DNA from: Hydractinia symbiolongicarpus
Lineage: Eukaryota > Cnidaria > Hydrozoa > Anthoathecata > Hydractiniidae
DNA length: 64,000 nucleotides
Assembly: GCF_029227915.1 (NCBI RefSeq)
Contig: NC_079875.1
Coordinates: 11,033,001-11,097,000, forward strand
Direction: 5' to 3'
Positions 11,901-22,260 of this stretch are shown piece by piece. Position 1 is the first letter of the stretch. Every line of letters begins with the position of its first letter. A program made the position numbers and the translations under genes. The notes under the pieces are model-generated. The model had not been told where the DNA came from, did no database searches, and worked only from the letters and a program-made list of their open reading frames with translations.

Positions 11901-12885
11901 AATGTAACCGCTATTTGTGGTTAGAGAAATCGCTGACAATCAAATTCCGCAGCATATGCACGAGCATTTAAACAAGACAGAGCGAAAACGTATCCCAGGC
12001 ACTAAAAAGCTGTTGGGAGTGATGCAAGCTGAGAAGATCCTGCTTTTTACTGACCTAATCAAGTGGTATCTTAATCATGGGTTGAAGATTACGGCTTGCT
12101 AGCAGCTACTCAAGTACTCAAGGGGTGAACCATTCGCTTGGTTTCCGGAGGAAATAGCGGATGCGCAGTGCCAAGCTGATAAAGACCCTGATAAACGCAT
12201 CGCTGGCGATACAGCAAAATTGGAAGGGAACTCGTTTTACGGAAAGATGATCGAGGACCTTGCGAGACATAACAATACCACATTTACAAAGGATGAAAAG
12301 GTAGTAGATGCCGCTATGCGGAGCCCATACCTGGAGGATTCGGAAGAGATTGGAGAGGCATACGGAGAAAGGTGGCTTAAACAAGGCGTTTCCATTAATA
12401 GAGCGTACCAATGCGGGATATATGTATATCAATTGGCCAAACTGCGGATGCTCGAATTTTATTATGACTTCCTGGATAAGTACGTAGATCAACGAAATTT
12501 TGAATATGTGTATATGGATACCGATAGCGCGTATTTTGCAATCTCTGGCGATAATCTACGTGATGTTGTTCATCCTGAATTACTCGAGCAGTACCATGAG
12601 GATGTGGCTCATTGGCTTGTTACCGACAAGCATTCGAGCCACACAGGAGGTTTGTTCAAAGAAGAATTCATCGGATCCAGAATAATTGCACTGACCGCAA
12701 AATTTTATTTTGTCGAATGGTTAGAAGGTACTAAATGTTCCTGCAAAGGAATGTCAAAGAGACAAAATGAAGTGACATGGTCTAGATATATGCGAGCACT
12801 TAACGGAGGGCTTGATAATGCAAAGAATGTGGGATTCCGCGTATATAACCAAGGCATGGTGACGTATCAGCAAAATCAGCCGGGT
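8965..12885 (+). pseudogene. polB: Protein-primed-type family B DNA polymerase pseudogene
   Basis: The gene reads left to right through many frames. The N-terminal region is 8965-9880, with an 11-base deletion after the start relative to the right-arm copy and a poly-C tract near 9350 that shifts the frame. A C2H2-like zinc finger (CEVCTQRF, LARHKK) lies near 10098-10158. An endonuclease-like segment ends in YEYHGCKWHVHPC (10410-10452). The exonuclease motifs are VFDFEA (about 10620) and GFNNGKYDINM (about 10925). Palm motifs are YDANMLYP (11709), GNSFYGKMIEDL (12226) and MDTDSAYF (12513), followed by SCKGMSKRQ. A run of T near 11265 shifts the frame, and in-frame stops lie at about 11905 and 12100. 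The C terminus is lost at the fold-back junction near 12885. Polymerases of this class replicate linear DNA from a protein primer. This copy cannot be functional. Confidence 0.85.
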
Positions 12886-13777
12886 TTCTTTTTGAGGAAC
12901 TCTGTCCCTTTTTTTACATCCGCTCTCTTCCTTACAGCTAGACACCTCCAGAAGCATAGATTGTCCGTTCTAGCATCTTCACCGTCGATGGCATAGATGC
13001 ATCTTTTTCCGCGCAGCCAATCTGGTAATGGACTACATTCAAGTAAGGGTTCCCTCGTAAAAATTATCTTGATCTGAACGTGTCTAAATACTATCTTGCC
13101 CTCATATGATCCTGGTGTCTCGATAGTTCTATCTGGCGGCAAGTAGGCTTACGTCCAAAATTCGGCATCCTCCAGATCAAGGCCCTTATTGTCGCATTCA
13201 TCCAGAAAGTCCTCGATGTCAGCCATGCTTGAAAGTGATCTTGAGCTCTTGGTTTTGTGATAATTCGCAACATCTCCACTACCTCGGTAAATCTCGCAGC
13301 CGAAGCTGTATATTACCTTTACACGCATGTCTACATGGGGGGGGGGGGCGGGGTGATTTTTCGCATGATAACGTCCGTCAATGGCTGGTTAAGGTTATTA
13401 TTAAACCGCCATGTCTTGATGCGGTTTCCTTCTTCAAACATTTCCGCGTCATCGTTTAAAATACTCTTGATGTACTCGATTACCTCTGGGTTCGTGGCCT
13501 GCTTCGATTCTTTTCCAAACATATGTTTGAGGTCCTCAATTCCATGGTATTACTCATCTATGGTGACCCGTTGAACCTCATCGTGGAGAGTTGGTGCTCC
13601 TGAAAATTGATCCCTGGCCCTGTTATAATAGTAACTAACGGTGTCCCGAACGCTCCTAAGTTGCTTAGCTAGAGCTTCGCGAGTTGCCGCTACTGGTGCT
13701 GATACCGTGTCATATAGTTTACTGATTGTATTTTTGAAAAAATTCATTGCTTTATTATATACAGATTTTCTTTTCAA
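12885..13777 (-). pseudogene. Second, inverted copy of the polymerase N-terminal region
   Basis: The minus strand from 13777 down to about 12885 repeats the first 300 residues or so of the polymerase gene (8940-9834 on the plus strand). Here the first segment is intact: 75 residues from 13777 with AMNFFKNTISKLYDTV, where the left copy has an 11-base deletion. Downstream, a pure G run near 13338-13350 replaces the C-rich tract of the left copy, and an in-frame stop follows EDAEFWT near 13150. The copy ends where it meets the polymerase C-terminal region head to head. It is a duplicate produced by the inverted-arm structure, not a separate gene. Confidence 0.75.
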
Positions 13778-13976
13778 CCAGAAAAATTTGTTTGGTCAAG
13801 GATTGAATATTTTAGGAATTTTCCTTACTCATATTCTGAGTACTAGCATATATACTATATATGCTATTGCGCATGCGTTGATGACGTCATGTATCTTACA
13901 TTTAATATTATTATATGTTTGGGATGGAGGTGGTGGTGGAAATGATGAAAGCGGGGTTTTTGGGGGTAAAGATGTG
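12885..13976. repeat. Inner inverted arm block, pairs with 8672-9834
   Basis: This block is the reverse complement of 8672-9834, holding the polymerase N-terminal region and the CRE/NRF1-like promoter. The left copy has about 60 extra bases near 8725-8790, and the homopolymer tracts differ. The inner junction, near 12885, abuts CAAAATCAGCCGGG of the polymerase C-terminal region. The outer edge, after AAAGATGTG at 13976, is where the right arm departs into the tandem array. Confidence 0.8.
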
Positions 13977-16440
13977 AAAGGAGCGAAAACTGTATATATT
14001 CACTCCTTACTACTACTTTCTACTTTGTTTCCTTAGAATCATGTTTGTATATTTCAGCTTGTTTCCCCAAGTAATTATTTTTTATTTTTAAAAAGTTTCC
14101 TCAGAAATATATTTTATATTTTTGAAAAGTTTCCTCAAGAAAGTTATTTTTGAATTTCCCCTGTCTTCTAGGAAATCTATTCGTTAATTTCACCTTGTTT
14201 CCACAAATAATAATATATTATTTTGTGAAAGTTTCCTCAAAAAATTGTTTTTTATTTTTAAAAAGTTTCCTCAAGAAAATTAATTTTTAATTTCAACTTG
14301 TTTTTTAGGAAATCTTTTCGTTACTTTCACCTTGTTTCCTCAGAAAATTATTTTTATTTTTGAAAAGTTTTCTCAAGAAAGTTATTTTTTAACTTCACCT
14401 TTTTTTCTAGGAAGTCTATCCGTTAATTTCACCTTGTTTCTTTAATCTGATTTGTAATTTTCACCTTGCTTCCTCAAAAAATTATTTTTTACTTTTAAAA
14501 AGTTTCCTCAAGAAAATTGCTTTTTAATGTCACCTTGTTTTTTAGGAAATCTATTCGTTAATTTCACCTTGTTTCCACAAATAATATTACATTATTTTTG
14601 AAAAGTTTCTTCAAGAAAATTGTTTTTTAATAGCACCTTGTTTTTCAGGAAATCTATTCGTTAATTTCCCCTTGTTTCTTCAATCTCATTTGTAATTTTC
14701 ACCTTACTTCCTCAAAGAATTATTTTTTATTTTAAAAATGTTTCCTCAAAAAATTATTTTTTAATTTTACCTTGTTTCCTGGAAACTTATTCGCTAAATT
14801 CACCTTGTTTCCTTTGAAACTTATTCGCTAAATTCACCTTGTTTCCTGGGAAACTTATTCGTTAATTTCACCTTGTTTCCTTAAAAAAAAATTTTTTATT
14901 TTTGAAAAGTCTCCTCAAGAAAGTTATTTTTTAATTTCACCTTGTTTTCTAGGAAATCTACTCGTTAATTTCACTTTGTTTCCACAAATAATAATATAAT
15001 ATTTTGTTAAAGTTTCCTCAGAAAATTATTTTTTATTTTTAAAAAATTTTCGCAAAGAATTATTTTATATTTTTGAAACGTTTCCTCAAAACATATTTTT
15101 TAATTTCACCTGGTTTTTTACGAAATCGATTCGTTAATTTCACCTTGTTTCTCCAGAAATTTTATTTTTATTTTTAAAAAGTTTCCTCAAGAAATTTTTT
15201 TTTAAATATACCTTGTTTTCTAGGAACTCTACTCGTTAATTTCACCTTGTTTCCACAAATAATATTACATTATTTTGTGATAGTTTCCTCAGAAAATTAT
15301 TTTTATTTTTGAAATGTTTCCTCAAGAAAATTGTTTTTTAATGTCACCTTTTTTTTTAGGAAATCTATTCGTCAATTTCACCTTGATTCCTCAAAATATT
15401 ATTTTTTATTTTTGAAAAGTTTCTTCAAAAAATTATTTTTTGTTTTAAAAAAGTTTCCTCAAAAAATTATTTTTAATTTCACCTTGTTCCTTAGAAACTT
15501 ATTCGCTAAGTTCACCTTGTTTCCTGGGAAACTTTTTCGTTAATTTCACCTTGTTTCCTCAAAAAATTAATTTTTAATTTCACCTTGTTTTTTAGGAAAT
15601 CTATTCGTTAATTTCACCCTGTTTTCACAAATAATATTACATTACTTTGTGAAAGTTTCCTCAGAATTTTTTTTTTATTTTTCAAAAATTTTCTCGAGAA
15701 AATTTTTTTTTAATGTCACCTTGTTTTTTAGGAAATCTATTCCTTAATTTCCCTTTGTTTCTTCTATCTGATTTGTAATTTTCACCTTGCTTCCTCAAAA
15801 AATTATTTTTTATTTTTGAAAAGTTTCCTCATGAAAGTTATTTTTCAATTTCACCTTGTTTTTTAGGAAATCTACTCGTTAATTTCGCCTTGTTTTCTAG
15901 GAAATCCATTAGTTAATTTCACCTTGTTTCCACAAACAGCAATGTATTATTTTGGGAAAGTTTCCTCAGAAAATTATTTTTTATTTTTAAAAAGTTTCTT
16001 CAGAAAATTATATTTTGTTTTTAAAAAGTTTCCTCAAAAAATTATTTTTTATTTTTAAAAAAAGTCTTAGAAAGTTATTCGCTAAATTCATCTACCCGTT
16101 CATTTCACCTTGCTTCCTCAAAAAATTATTTTTTATTTTTAAAAAAGTCTCCTCAAAAAACTACTTTTTATTTTTAAAAAGTTTCCTCAGAAAATTATTT
16201 TTTATTTCTAAAAAGTTTCCTCAAGAAAATTATTTTTGAATTTCACCTTGTTTTCTAGGAAATCTATGCGTTAATTTCACCTTGATTACTCAAAAAATTA
16301 TTTTTTATTTTTGAAAAGTTTCCTTAAGAAAATTAATTTTTATTTTTAAAAACTTTCCTCATAGAATTTTAGATGTAATTTTCACCTTGTTTCCTCAAAA
16401 AATTAGGTTTTAACTTCAGTTTGTTTCCTGAAACACTTAT
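13977..16440. repeat. AT-rich tandem array of TTTCACCTTGTTTCCTC units
   Basis: About 2.4 kb consist of imperfect copies of two alternating phrases, AATTTCACCTTGTTTCCTC and TTTTTAAAAAGTTTCCTCA, joined by AAATTATTTTTTA spacers. The third recurring phrase is TAGGAAATCTATTCGTTAA. Together they make a composite period of roughly 100 bases with shorter sub-periods near 30-40. Open frames here are lysine/phenylalanine-rich by-products. The array sits exactly between inverted blocks that are adjacent in the left arm (8666/8672), so it is specific to the right arm. Confidence 0.85.
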
Positions 16441-16564
16441 CCGGTAATCTCGGCTAGTATGGGTGGTCGTATGAACCAGGATTTTCCAAAAACCATTGGC
16501 AAACTCTCATGATAATTATCATACATAATTTCACTTGCTACGTCACAACTTTTCGTCACGCCCC

Positions 16565-18157
16565 ATGGCGGAAAGTACCGCTAACCATCAGAAAAAATTC
16601 TCTATCCATCAATGCATGCGCAGTAAAGCTCGGTTCCTTGATGTGCAAGTGGAACAAATCCCTATCGTGCAGTGCTTAGTCATGCATATCAAGGTTAAGT
16701 CCCTAAAAAATGAGCAGGTGGAGTAGAGGGAAATTCCCAACATGCTCGTCAAAAATTTGCATAAATGCCAGAGCACCCATTTTTCAAAAAACCGTGTATA
16801 TAATATTGATTCATACACCGTCAAGCAAATAGGTGATATCGCAAAAACCCGAGGACTTAAAGGGTATTATAAACTACGTAAGGCTAATTTTCTTCAACAT
16901 ATCAAAAACAATAGGAACATTGGATTAAACATGTTGACGATCTGTTCCATATTATCGCGTTTATCCCGGACCGGTTCAAGACCCGAGACATGTGTATTTG
17001 TGTCATTGCAAAAGAGCTACTGATGCTACTGTATGTTCGGGATAGGTTCAAAAATTAAGACATGTGTAACAATGCTGTTGAGGATGATTCAAATATGTTC
17101 CAATATGTTCCGGGTAGGTTCAAGACCCAAGGCATATGGAATATGGTTGTTGAAAAACACGCCTACCTTCTCGGGGATGTACCGGACTTGCTCAAGACGC
17201 AAGACATGTGTAATGGGGTTGTCTAAAAGAGTCCCTAACTATTGGGGCATGTACCAGACCGGTTCAAGACCCAAGACATGTTCCCAGCAAGTCCAAGACG
17301 CAAAGCATGTGTAACAAAGTTGTTGAAAAGGGTCCCTGGGCACTCCAGGACGTGCAGGATAGGTTTAAGACACAGGGCATGTGCAATGGAACTGTTGAGG
17401 AGAACTCCTGGGTGTTAGGTTCCGTGCCGGATTGGTTTGTTACCCCGAGTATGTATCAAATAGGAACGCCAAGCCTTAATGGCGAAAAGCTTACCATCAA
17501 AAGACAGCTGAAAAGGCTAGAATTAAGAAGAATCTAGCCCCAATAACATGGTATCCAGATGGGGTCATTGATTAGTGCTTTTCAGAGGATGAAAAGGCAG
17601 ACCTTGAGAAGTTGTGGGGATTGGCCTGAAACGTTATCTTACAGCATTTCATGTAAGATAATAATACTAATAAAGATGAGTTTCAAGACACAAGACATGT
17701 GCAACAAAGCTGTTAAAAAGGATCCCTGGCTGCTCCAATACGTGCCAGACCGATTCAAGACGCAAGACGTGTGTAACAAAGTTGTTGAAAAAAAATCACT
17801 GGGTGCTCATACATGTCCCAGACCGGTTCAAAACGCAAAAAGTGTGTAATAGGGCCGGTAAAAAGAATCCACGCATGCGTGAATATATATCGGATCGTTT
17901 CAAAACACAGGAGATGTGCAACAAAACTGTTGACTGGACTGGATCACGAAGTATCGTCAAATATGGTCAAAGTTCGAAGAGTTGATTTCCGAGTATCTGA
18001 AAACGGAACCTGTGAAAAAAGATCAATACTTGAACGCCAAACTCCCGTACCACGCGATCACAACCAAATTCCAAAGTATGCCGATACCCTACGACGAATC
18101 CTGCCAGGTGAGTGCCGTTCTAGCTATTTGATCGGTGCATGTACCGATGTAAGGTAA
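16565..18157 (+). pseudogene. SAP/Rho-N-like plus RFKTQ-repeat protein, longer right-arm copy
   Basis: The plus-strand reading begins near ATGGCGGAAAG (16565), which is stopped at 16724, and restarts at 16742. An N-terminal helix-extended-helix-like segment reads YTVKQIGDIAKTRGLKGYYK with KLRKANFL, resembling SAP or Rho-N DNA-binding motifs (inference). Six or more degenerate repeats follow between 16960 and 17940, with phrases such as MYQTGSRPKTC, VQDRFKTQGMCNGTVEE, VPDRFKTQDVCNKVV and YISDRFKTQEMCNKTV. Frames change at about 17030, 17310, 17560 and 17790. The last 670 bases duplicate the left-arm fragment, while the first 920 exist only here. This is the better representative of the gene, with function unknown. 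Confidence 0.5.
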
Positions 18158-18345
18158 ATCACTACCCCCAGACACACATCGCAGAATGCCGGTACAAAGA
18201 CTTTAAAAAAGAATGGTTGCTGGTTAAGGATTAGAAAGAAACCATATATATATACAAGACCTATAAAAATATAATACAAATTAATAAATTAATTCATGTG
18301 GAGACTCTACACAGTGTTTGCATATTGCACAGATTGAAGTTTTTC

Positions 18346-18952
18346 TTAAATTTCGTCTTTTACCTCCTCCCTACCATTAGCAACTAGCTGGGCTCTTTCC
18401 TGTTCATTAATGACATTTACGATCCTATTAAACCTCTGACACATTTGCTCCTTCAACAACGAATATCTTTCCTTTTCACGGCTAATTAGACTATACTCTT
18501 GGTCACTGATAACGCCGTTTTCCATTGACTTGCTGATCAGATCTACAATCGAGATTAGTTTCGCCTCTGCGAGTAGCCATATACTATCATGTTTTTTGGA
18601 TTTAACACGCAACCGTTTAGAGGCATTTCGGAGACCGACCTTCCCTATTCCGGCGGCAATTGCGAATCCCCCCATGGCACAGGCTAGGGGAACCCCAAAC
18701 CCGAGCCCATAGCTCCAATCCCAAGCCCTGACGTAATCACACTTACGCCAAGCAGACCATGATCGCAAAAGCGTACCCACATATTGTGCATTTAAATACT
18801 TTTCCAAGTTTAGTCCGCTCCTTTATCTCGTCCCGGAGATATTGTTCAATGTCCTCGCTTTTCCTGAGTCTGAAAACTTGTCCCTCATCCTGATCAGAGT
18901 CTTGCGCAGATCCACTCGGCAAACTCAGATGGAGTTTCCTTATATCTCTCAT
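18346..18952 (-). pseudogene. Right-arm copy of the charged coiled-coil/glycine-core protein
   Basis: Reverse complement of the gene at 7207-7813, differing by only a handful of residues (for example KSEDIEQYL for KIEDIEQFL, and MCQRFNRI for MRQRFSRI). It has the same two-frame arrangement (18952-18743 and 18807-18346), so the disabling frame changes predate the copying of the arms or were spread by gene conversion. The hydrophobic glycine core and the KKHDSIWLL to NGREEV coiled coil are both present. Confidence 0.55.
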
Positions 18953-19088
18953 CTTTATTCTATCAACAAATGCACTGTGATGTCAAAAAACGTGACGTTC
19001 TTCTCGTGATGATAGACGTCTGTTAGCATAAACTCCAGACGATCCGTGGATCCTTTCAGTGGAAGGTATACAGGGGTATCAAAGGTCC
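18953..19088 (-). pseudogene. C-terminal scrap of the penton-like gene
   Basis: This is the reverse complement of about 7069-7203, covering only the last 45 residues or so (FDTPVYLPLKGS and TDVYHHEKNVTFF-type sequence). It stops abruptly at GGTCCAG, where the sequence jumps to the outer terminal repeat. The shared bases at the joint are only two (CT), which fits an end-joining deletion of the 2.8 kb capsid block from this arm. Confidence 0.6.
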
Positions 19089-20957
19089 AGATTAGCGAGT
19101 CTGAAAAATATATATTTTAAACGCCTGGTGTTAAGTAAACAAAACTAGTCCAACTAATACATAAATAATACAAGTCAGACTAAATTGTGTGTATCCATAA
19201 AGGTTTCGGAATCATCTTTTATTTCCATAAATCTAAATGGTTATGTCAGAAGCACATGACAGCTTGATATACTTGTAGACTGCTGGTGTATTTGATTGGT
19301 AAAAAGGCGGGGCTAAAGTGTCCATATGTTGCTTTAGTGGCTAATATTTAATATTTTTATTTCCTACCCGCTAATTTTTTTCGCCGGTTAACACTCCTCT
19401 TGTAACGCAGTAGAAGACAAAAATGTTAAGTTACAAATGTTCGATACTAGAGTTTAATTTTAAGTTAAAATTGTTATCTAAAAACTATTTGCTTTGAAAT
19501 AAACTGTTTTTTCAACAATTTTCCCAAACATAAAAGTGACTAAATTTTGTACCAGTCACTATTATTGTTGCTGACTTTCAAATCTTTGCCAACTTAAAAC
19601 TTTTGCCGACTTGAGATTTTTTCCAACCTTATACCAGCCAAGTTAGGCCTATTATATCATTTTTTTTCCTAATCTGAGCTACGGTCAATTTGAAAGCTGT
19701 GGCTTTGGCGTTAGTAAGTCTGGTTTTTTTACATTACTTCTTTCCTAATACTTTGTATCTAAAGGAATATTTACTTCTTGGTAGGTTTTCACATGTTAAG
19801 ATGATGGTTTTCTAGCCATAGATAAATCTTAAGTTTTAAGATTTTGGCTAAAAACGTAGATTTTAAGGCTAGCGTTATTTATTCTTATTCTGTCAAAGTT
19901 TGGTATGTTATTATTCATTTTTATGTTGTGGTTGTGGCTCTCTAGCAAGCACTTTAGTTACGTCTGGCTGAAAGATGAAATTAGCCAAATGCAGTTTTGC
20001 TAGCAAAAACAAACTTTTTGAACAATATGTAATTCTTATGTTAAATGCAGTTAGGTAGCTACACCTTGAAGTTATGTCTTATGTATGAACTTAACCTGGT
20101 TTTTTAGCTGGACGGGTAATGACGGGTTGTTTTCCGTATTTTAATTCGAACCGAAGTTGCGGCAAAGTTTTTTGGAAAATGGGTATTACGCCTATACACA
20201 TGTCCAACGCCATTTGCCTGTATTAAACGCTCAGCCCCGGTTAATAACAGATTGCTTCCTGTTTTTTGTATAGACAGAAGCTGTAATCATTTTTTTGAAA
20301 AGGGTACGACTCTTATATGGATATGCAACACGGTATGGTAAGCGCTTAGTCAGTGTTAACAACAGAGTGGCTGTTTAACCGAAGTTGCGATAATTTTTTT
20401 TTCAAAAAAAAAAAGGTATTACACCTATATGGATGGCGATACTGTTTACCTGTAATCAGCGCGCAGCTTGGAGTACCTTTTATTTTGGACCTTTCACCGG
20501 GAACATTCTCCGAAAAATAATAAAGGTTGATCGACTGTTTTTAATATGATGCTATGATGTGGTAGCAACGGTTGTAAACTGTGTTCTTATTTCAGCTGTG
20601 GAAAAGTGTCTTTTGACCCGAAAGCACCTTTGTGCCATTTCTTCTATTTACGACATACTATATGCCTGTACTAAAGCGCTCTACCTGGATGCGTGGCACA
20701 CTTCACGGCTCTTATTAAACGTTCAACCGTTTAACACCGGGTCACAGTTACTTTTTGCTTAACACAGCGTTTCAACGCCGGGTCTCCCGGCAAGTATTTA
20801 ATTTAAGGTATGTCTCTCCACACGCTTGATATGTCTGTAGAATTCCACCATTATTTTTTAACAAAGTGCCATGACAACTTTTTAAATGAATAAATTTGGA
20901 GAGGTTTTGATGAGAGATGAATTATATTCTGGCGTCCTTTTCATACATTATTACAGT
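19089..20957. repeat. Right terminal inverted repeat, outer block
   Basis: This is the reverse complement of 2359-4260. No gene is present. It contains the same degenerate 130-200 bp internal units, for example GGGTATTACGCCTATACAC and GAAGTTGCGGC phrases between 20100 and 20560. The outer edge falls at ACATTATTACA (20957). Beyond this the flanks differ, apart from the further inverted piece at 21170-21300. Confidence 0.85.
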
Positions 20958-21169
20958 GAGAAAAAGTAAAATAAAATAGATAATATACGAGTAAAGCTTA
21001 ATTGTTCGAAAAAGGAAATAGCTGTAGTTAAAAAAACTTATTGCCACAACTTTCACCAACAGCAAACTTCGTTAAAAAGAATCCTGTGCAATTATGGCGC
21101 GGAGACAAATAACAAAAACAGAACCGGAAAGTTTACTTTCTTTTGGAGTGCTTCCGAAATCATTCTTCT
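20958..21169. other. Unpaired spacer beyond the right terminal repeat
   Basis: About 210 bases with no partner in the left flank at the expected position and no recognisable gene. It marks a rearrangement next to the element. Confidence 0.4.
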
Positions 21170-21443
21170 CTTTGTTTCCATGACATTAACGTGGCGAAAA
21201 GAATTCCGTTTTCATCATTTACAATATAATTTGCCTTTCGCTTACATTTTACCAAATTTTATAAGATCGATGTATTTAATAAATTGATATGGCGGAGCGT
21301 CTTTGTTTGCGAAAATAATTGCACAGGAAGAAGATGTGCACAATTAACACACACGCAAAATTCTCATGGATATATTTTTATAATTATAAACATAAAGAAC
21401 TACGTCGTATGTATATTGCAGCATTGCAGTTTAGAGTTTGGCG
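21170..21443. repeat. Joined dispersed repeats: inverted copy of 95-262 then direct copy of 1466-1604
   Basis: 21170-21305 is the reverse complement of 95-262, with a 24-base insertion near 21265. It runs straight into a direct copy of 1466-1604 at 21306-21443. The joint falls in GTTTGCGAAAA, a phrase also present near both source pieces (near 90 and 1466), which suggests microhomology-mediated joining. Neither part is recognisable as a gene. Confidence 0.6.
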
Positions 21444-21451
21444 TGCGCGTA

Positions 21452-22260
21452 AGGGTTGATTGATCAAACTTTTATGGACTCGTTTCATGCAGCAGTAAAT
21501 CCATCTACACAAATCAGCAACACGGAAAAGTTTAATTATTAGTGTTCTTATCTCGAAGAGGATGCCCTTCACTCTATCTCTGGCTTACCTCAAACAAGTG
21601 GATTATAAAGAGACGCTCAAGCTTCTTAAAGAATGATATGGAAACACGCAGATGATAATAACCGAACGCACATGAACGAGTTGCTTAAATTAAAGAAGTT
21701 TTACAACGATCGAGATGTTCAAGAAATTCGCAAACTATATGATGATGTGAATTGCACGCTCGAAGTCTGGAATGTTTCGGTATAGATAGAAGAAGTTATG
21801 GTTTGTAATTATCACTGATTATTATGGAAAGACTTCCCATTGACTTTAAGATGAACGTTAGTAGGAAAGAAGGGTTTCGGTATTTGTCCAGGCTCCTTAA
21901 GTAAATCCGCGATGAAATTAGAGCTGGAGAATATTGTATAGTACCGATCAACCCTGTAAGTCAAAACCGCAAAGACCAATATGAAGGTAGTAAGAACAAT
22001 TTTGTTTCGCAGATTGATGAGCAGAGATCAACTAGCGCAGGCTTTATGACTCGATCTAATTGGATTAGTTGTGTTTTTTGTAACAAAAATCATTGGTCTG
22101 ATAAATGTGACGTTGTCACTGATAGTATTGCTTGCAAGGGAATTTTAAGAAAAGTCAACCTTTGCTTTTTGTGGTTGAAAAAAATCACAAGATCAAAGGT
22201 TGCTCAAAAACCTGTTTCTATTGCGAAAGTGTTTATAACTCCGCGATTTGACACAACGTG
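21452..22260 (+). pseudogene. gag: BEL/Pao gag remnant
   Basis: Recognisable phrases include MDSFHAAVNPSTQISNTEKF, then EEDALHSISGLPQT, HMNELLKLKKFYND, REVQEIRKLYDD-like sequence and CTLEVWNVSV. These form the standard BEL/Pao gag core before its zinc knuckles. The knuckle region at 22046-22260 reads CVFCNKNHWSDKCDVVTD then KVNLCFLWLKK. Stops near 21535 and 21600, and frame changes between segments, inactivate it. The role in active relatives is to form the retrotransposon particle and bind RNA. Confidence 0.7.

Larger units (their letters stand above)
2359..20957. mobile_element. Decayed PolB-bearing virus-like element with giant inverted arms
   Basis: The region is bounded by long inverted repeats (2359-4260 against 19089-20957). 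It encodes remnants of a type-B DNA polymerase, capsid-like and penton-like proteins, membrane or coiled-coil proteins and a repeat protein. That gene set is typical of Polinton/adintovirus-like linear elements with protein-primed replication (established for the class, not tested here). Further inverted blocks pair 7069-8666 with 17487-19090 and 8672-9834 with about 12885-13976, so most of the element is a near-palindrome around the polymerase. The left arm alone keeps the capsid-like block (4261-7068). The right arm alone keeps the tandem array and an extra 1 kb of the repeat-protein gene (13977-17486). Every long gene is broken, and I found no integrase or protease and no clear target duplication. 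Confidence 0.75.

Noticed and set aside
15331-16239. Lysine/phenylalanine-rich open frames inside the tandem array (15331-15543 and 16015-16239)
   Set aside because: They are translations of the TTTCCTC/AAAAAG repeat units and carry no independent coding signal.
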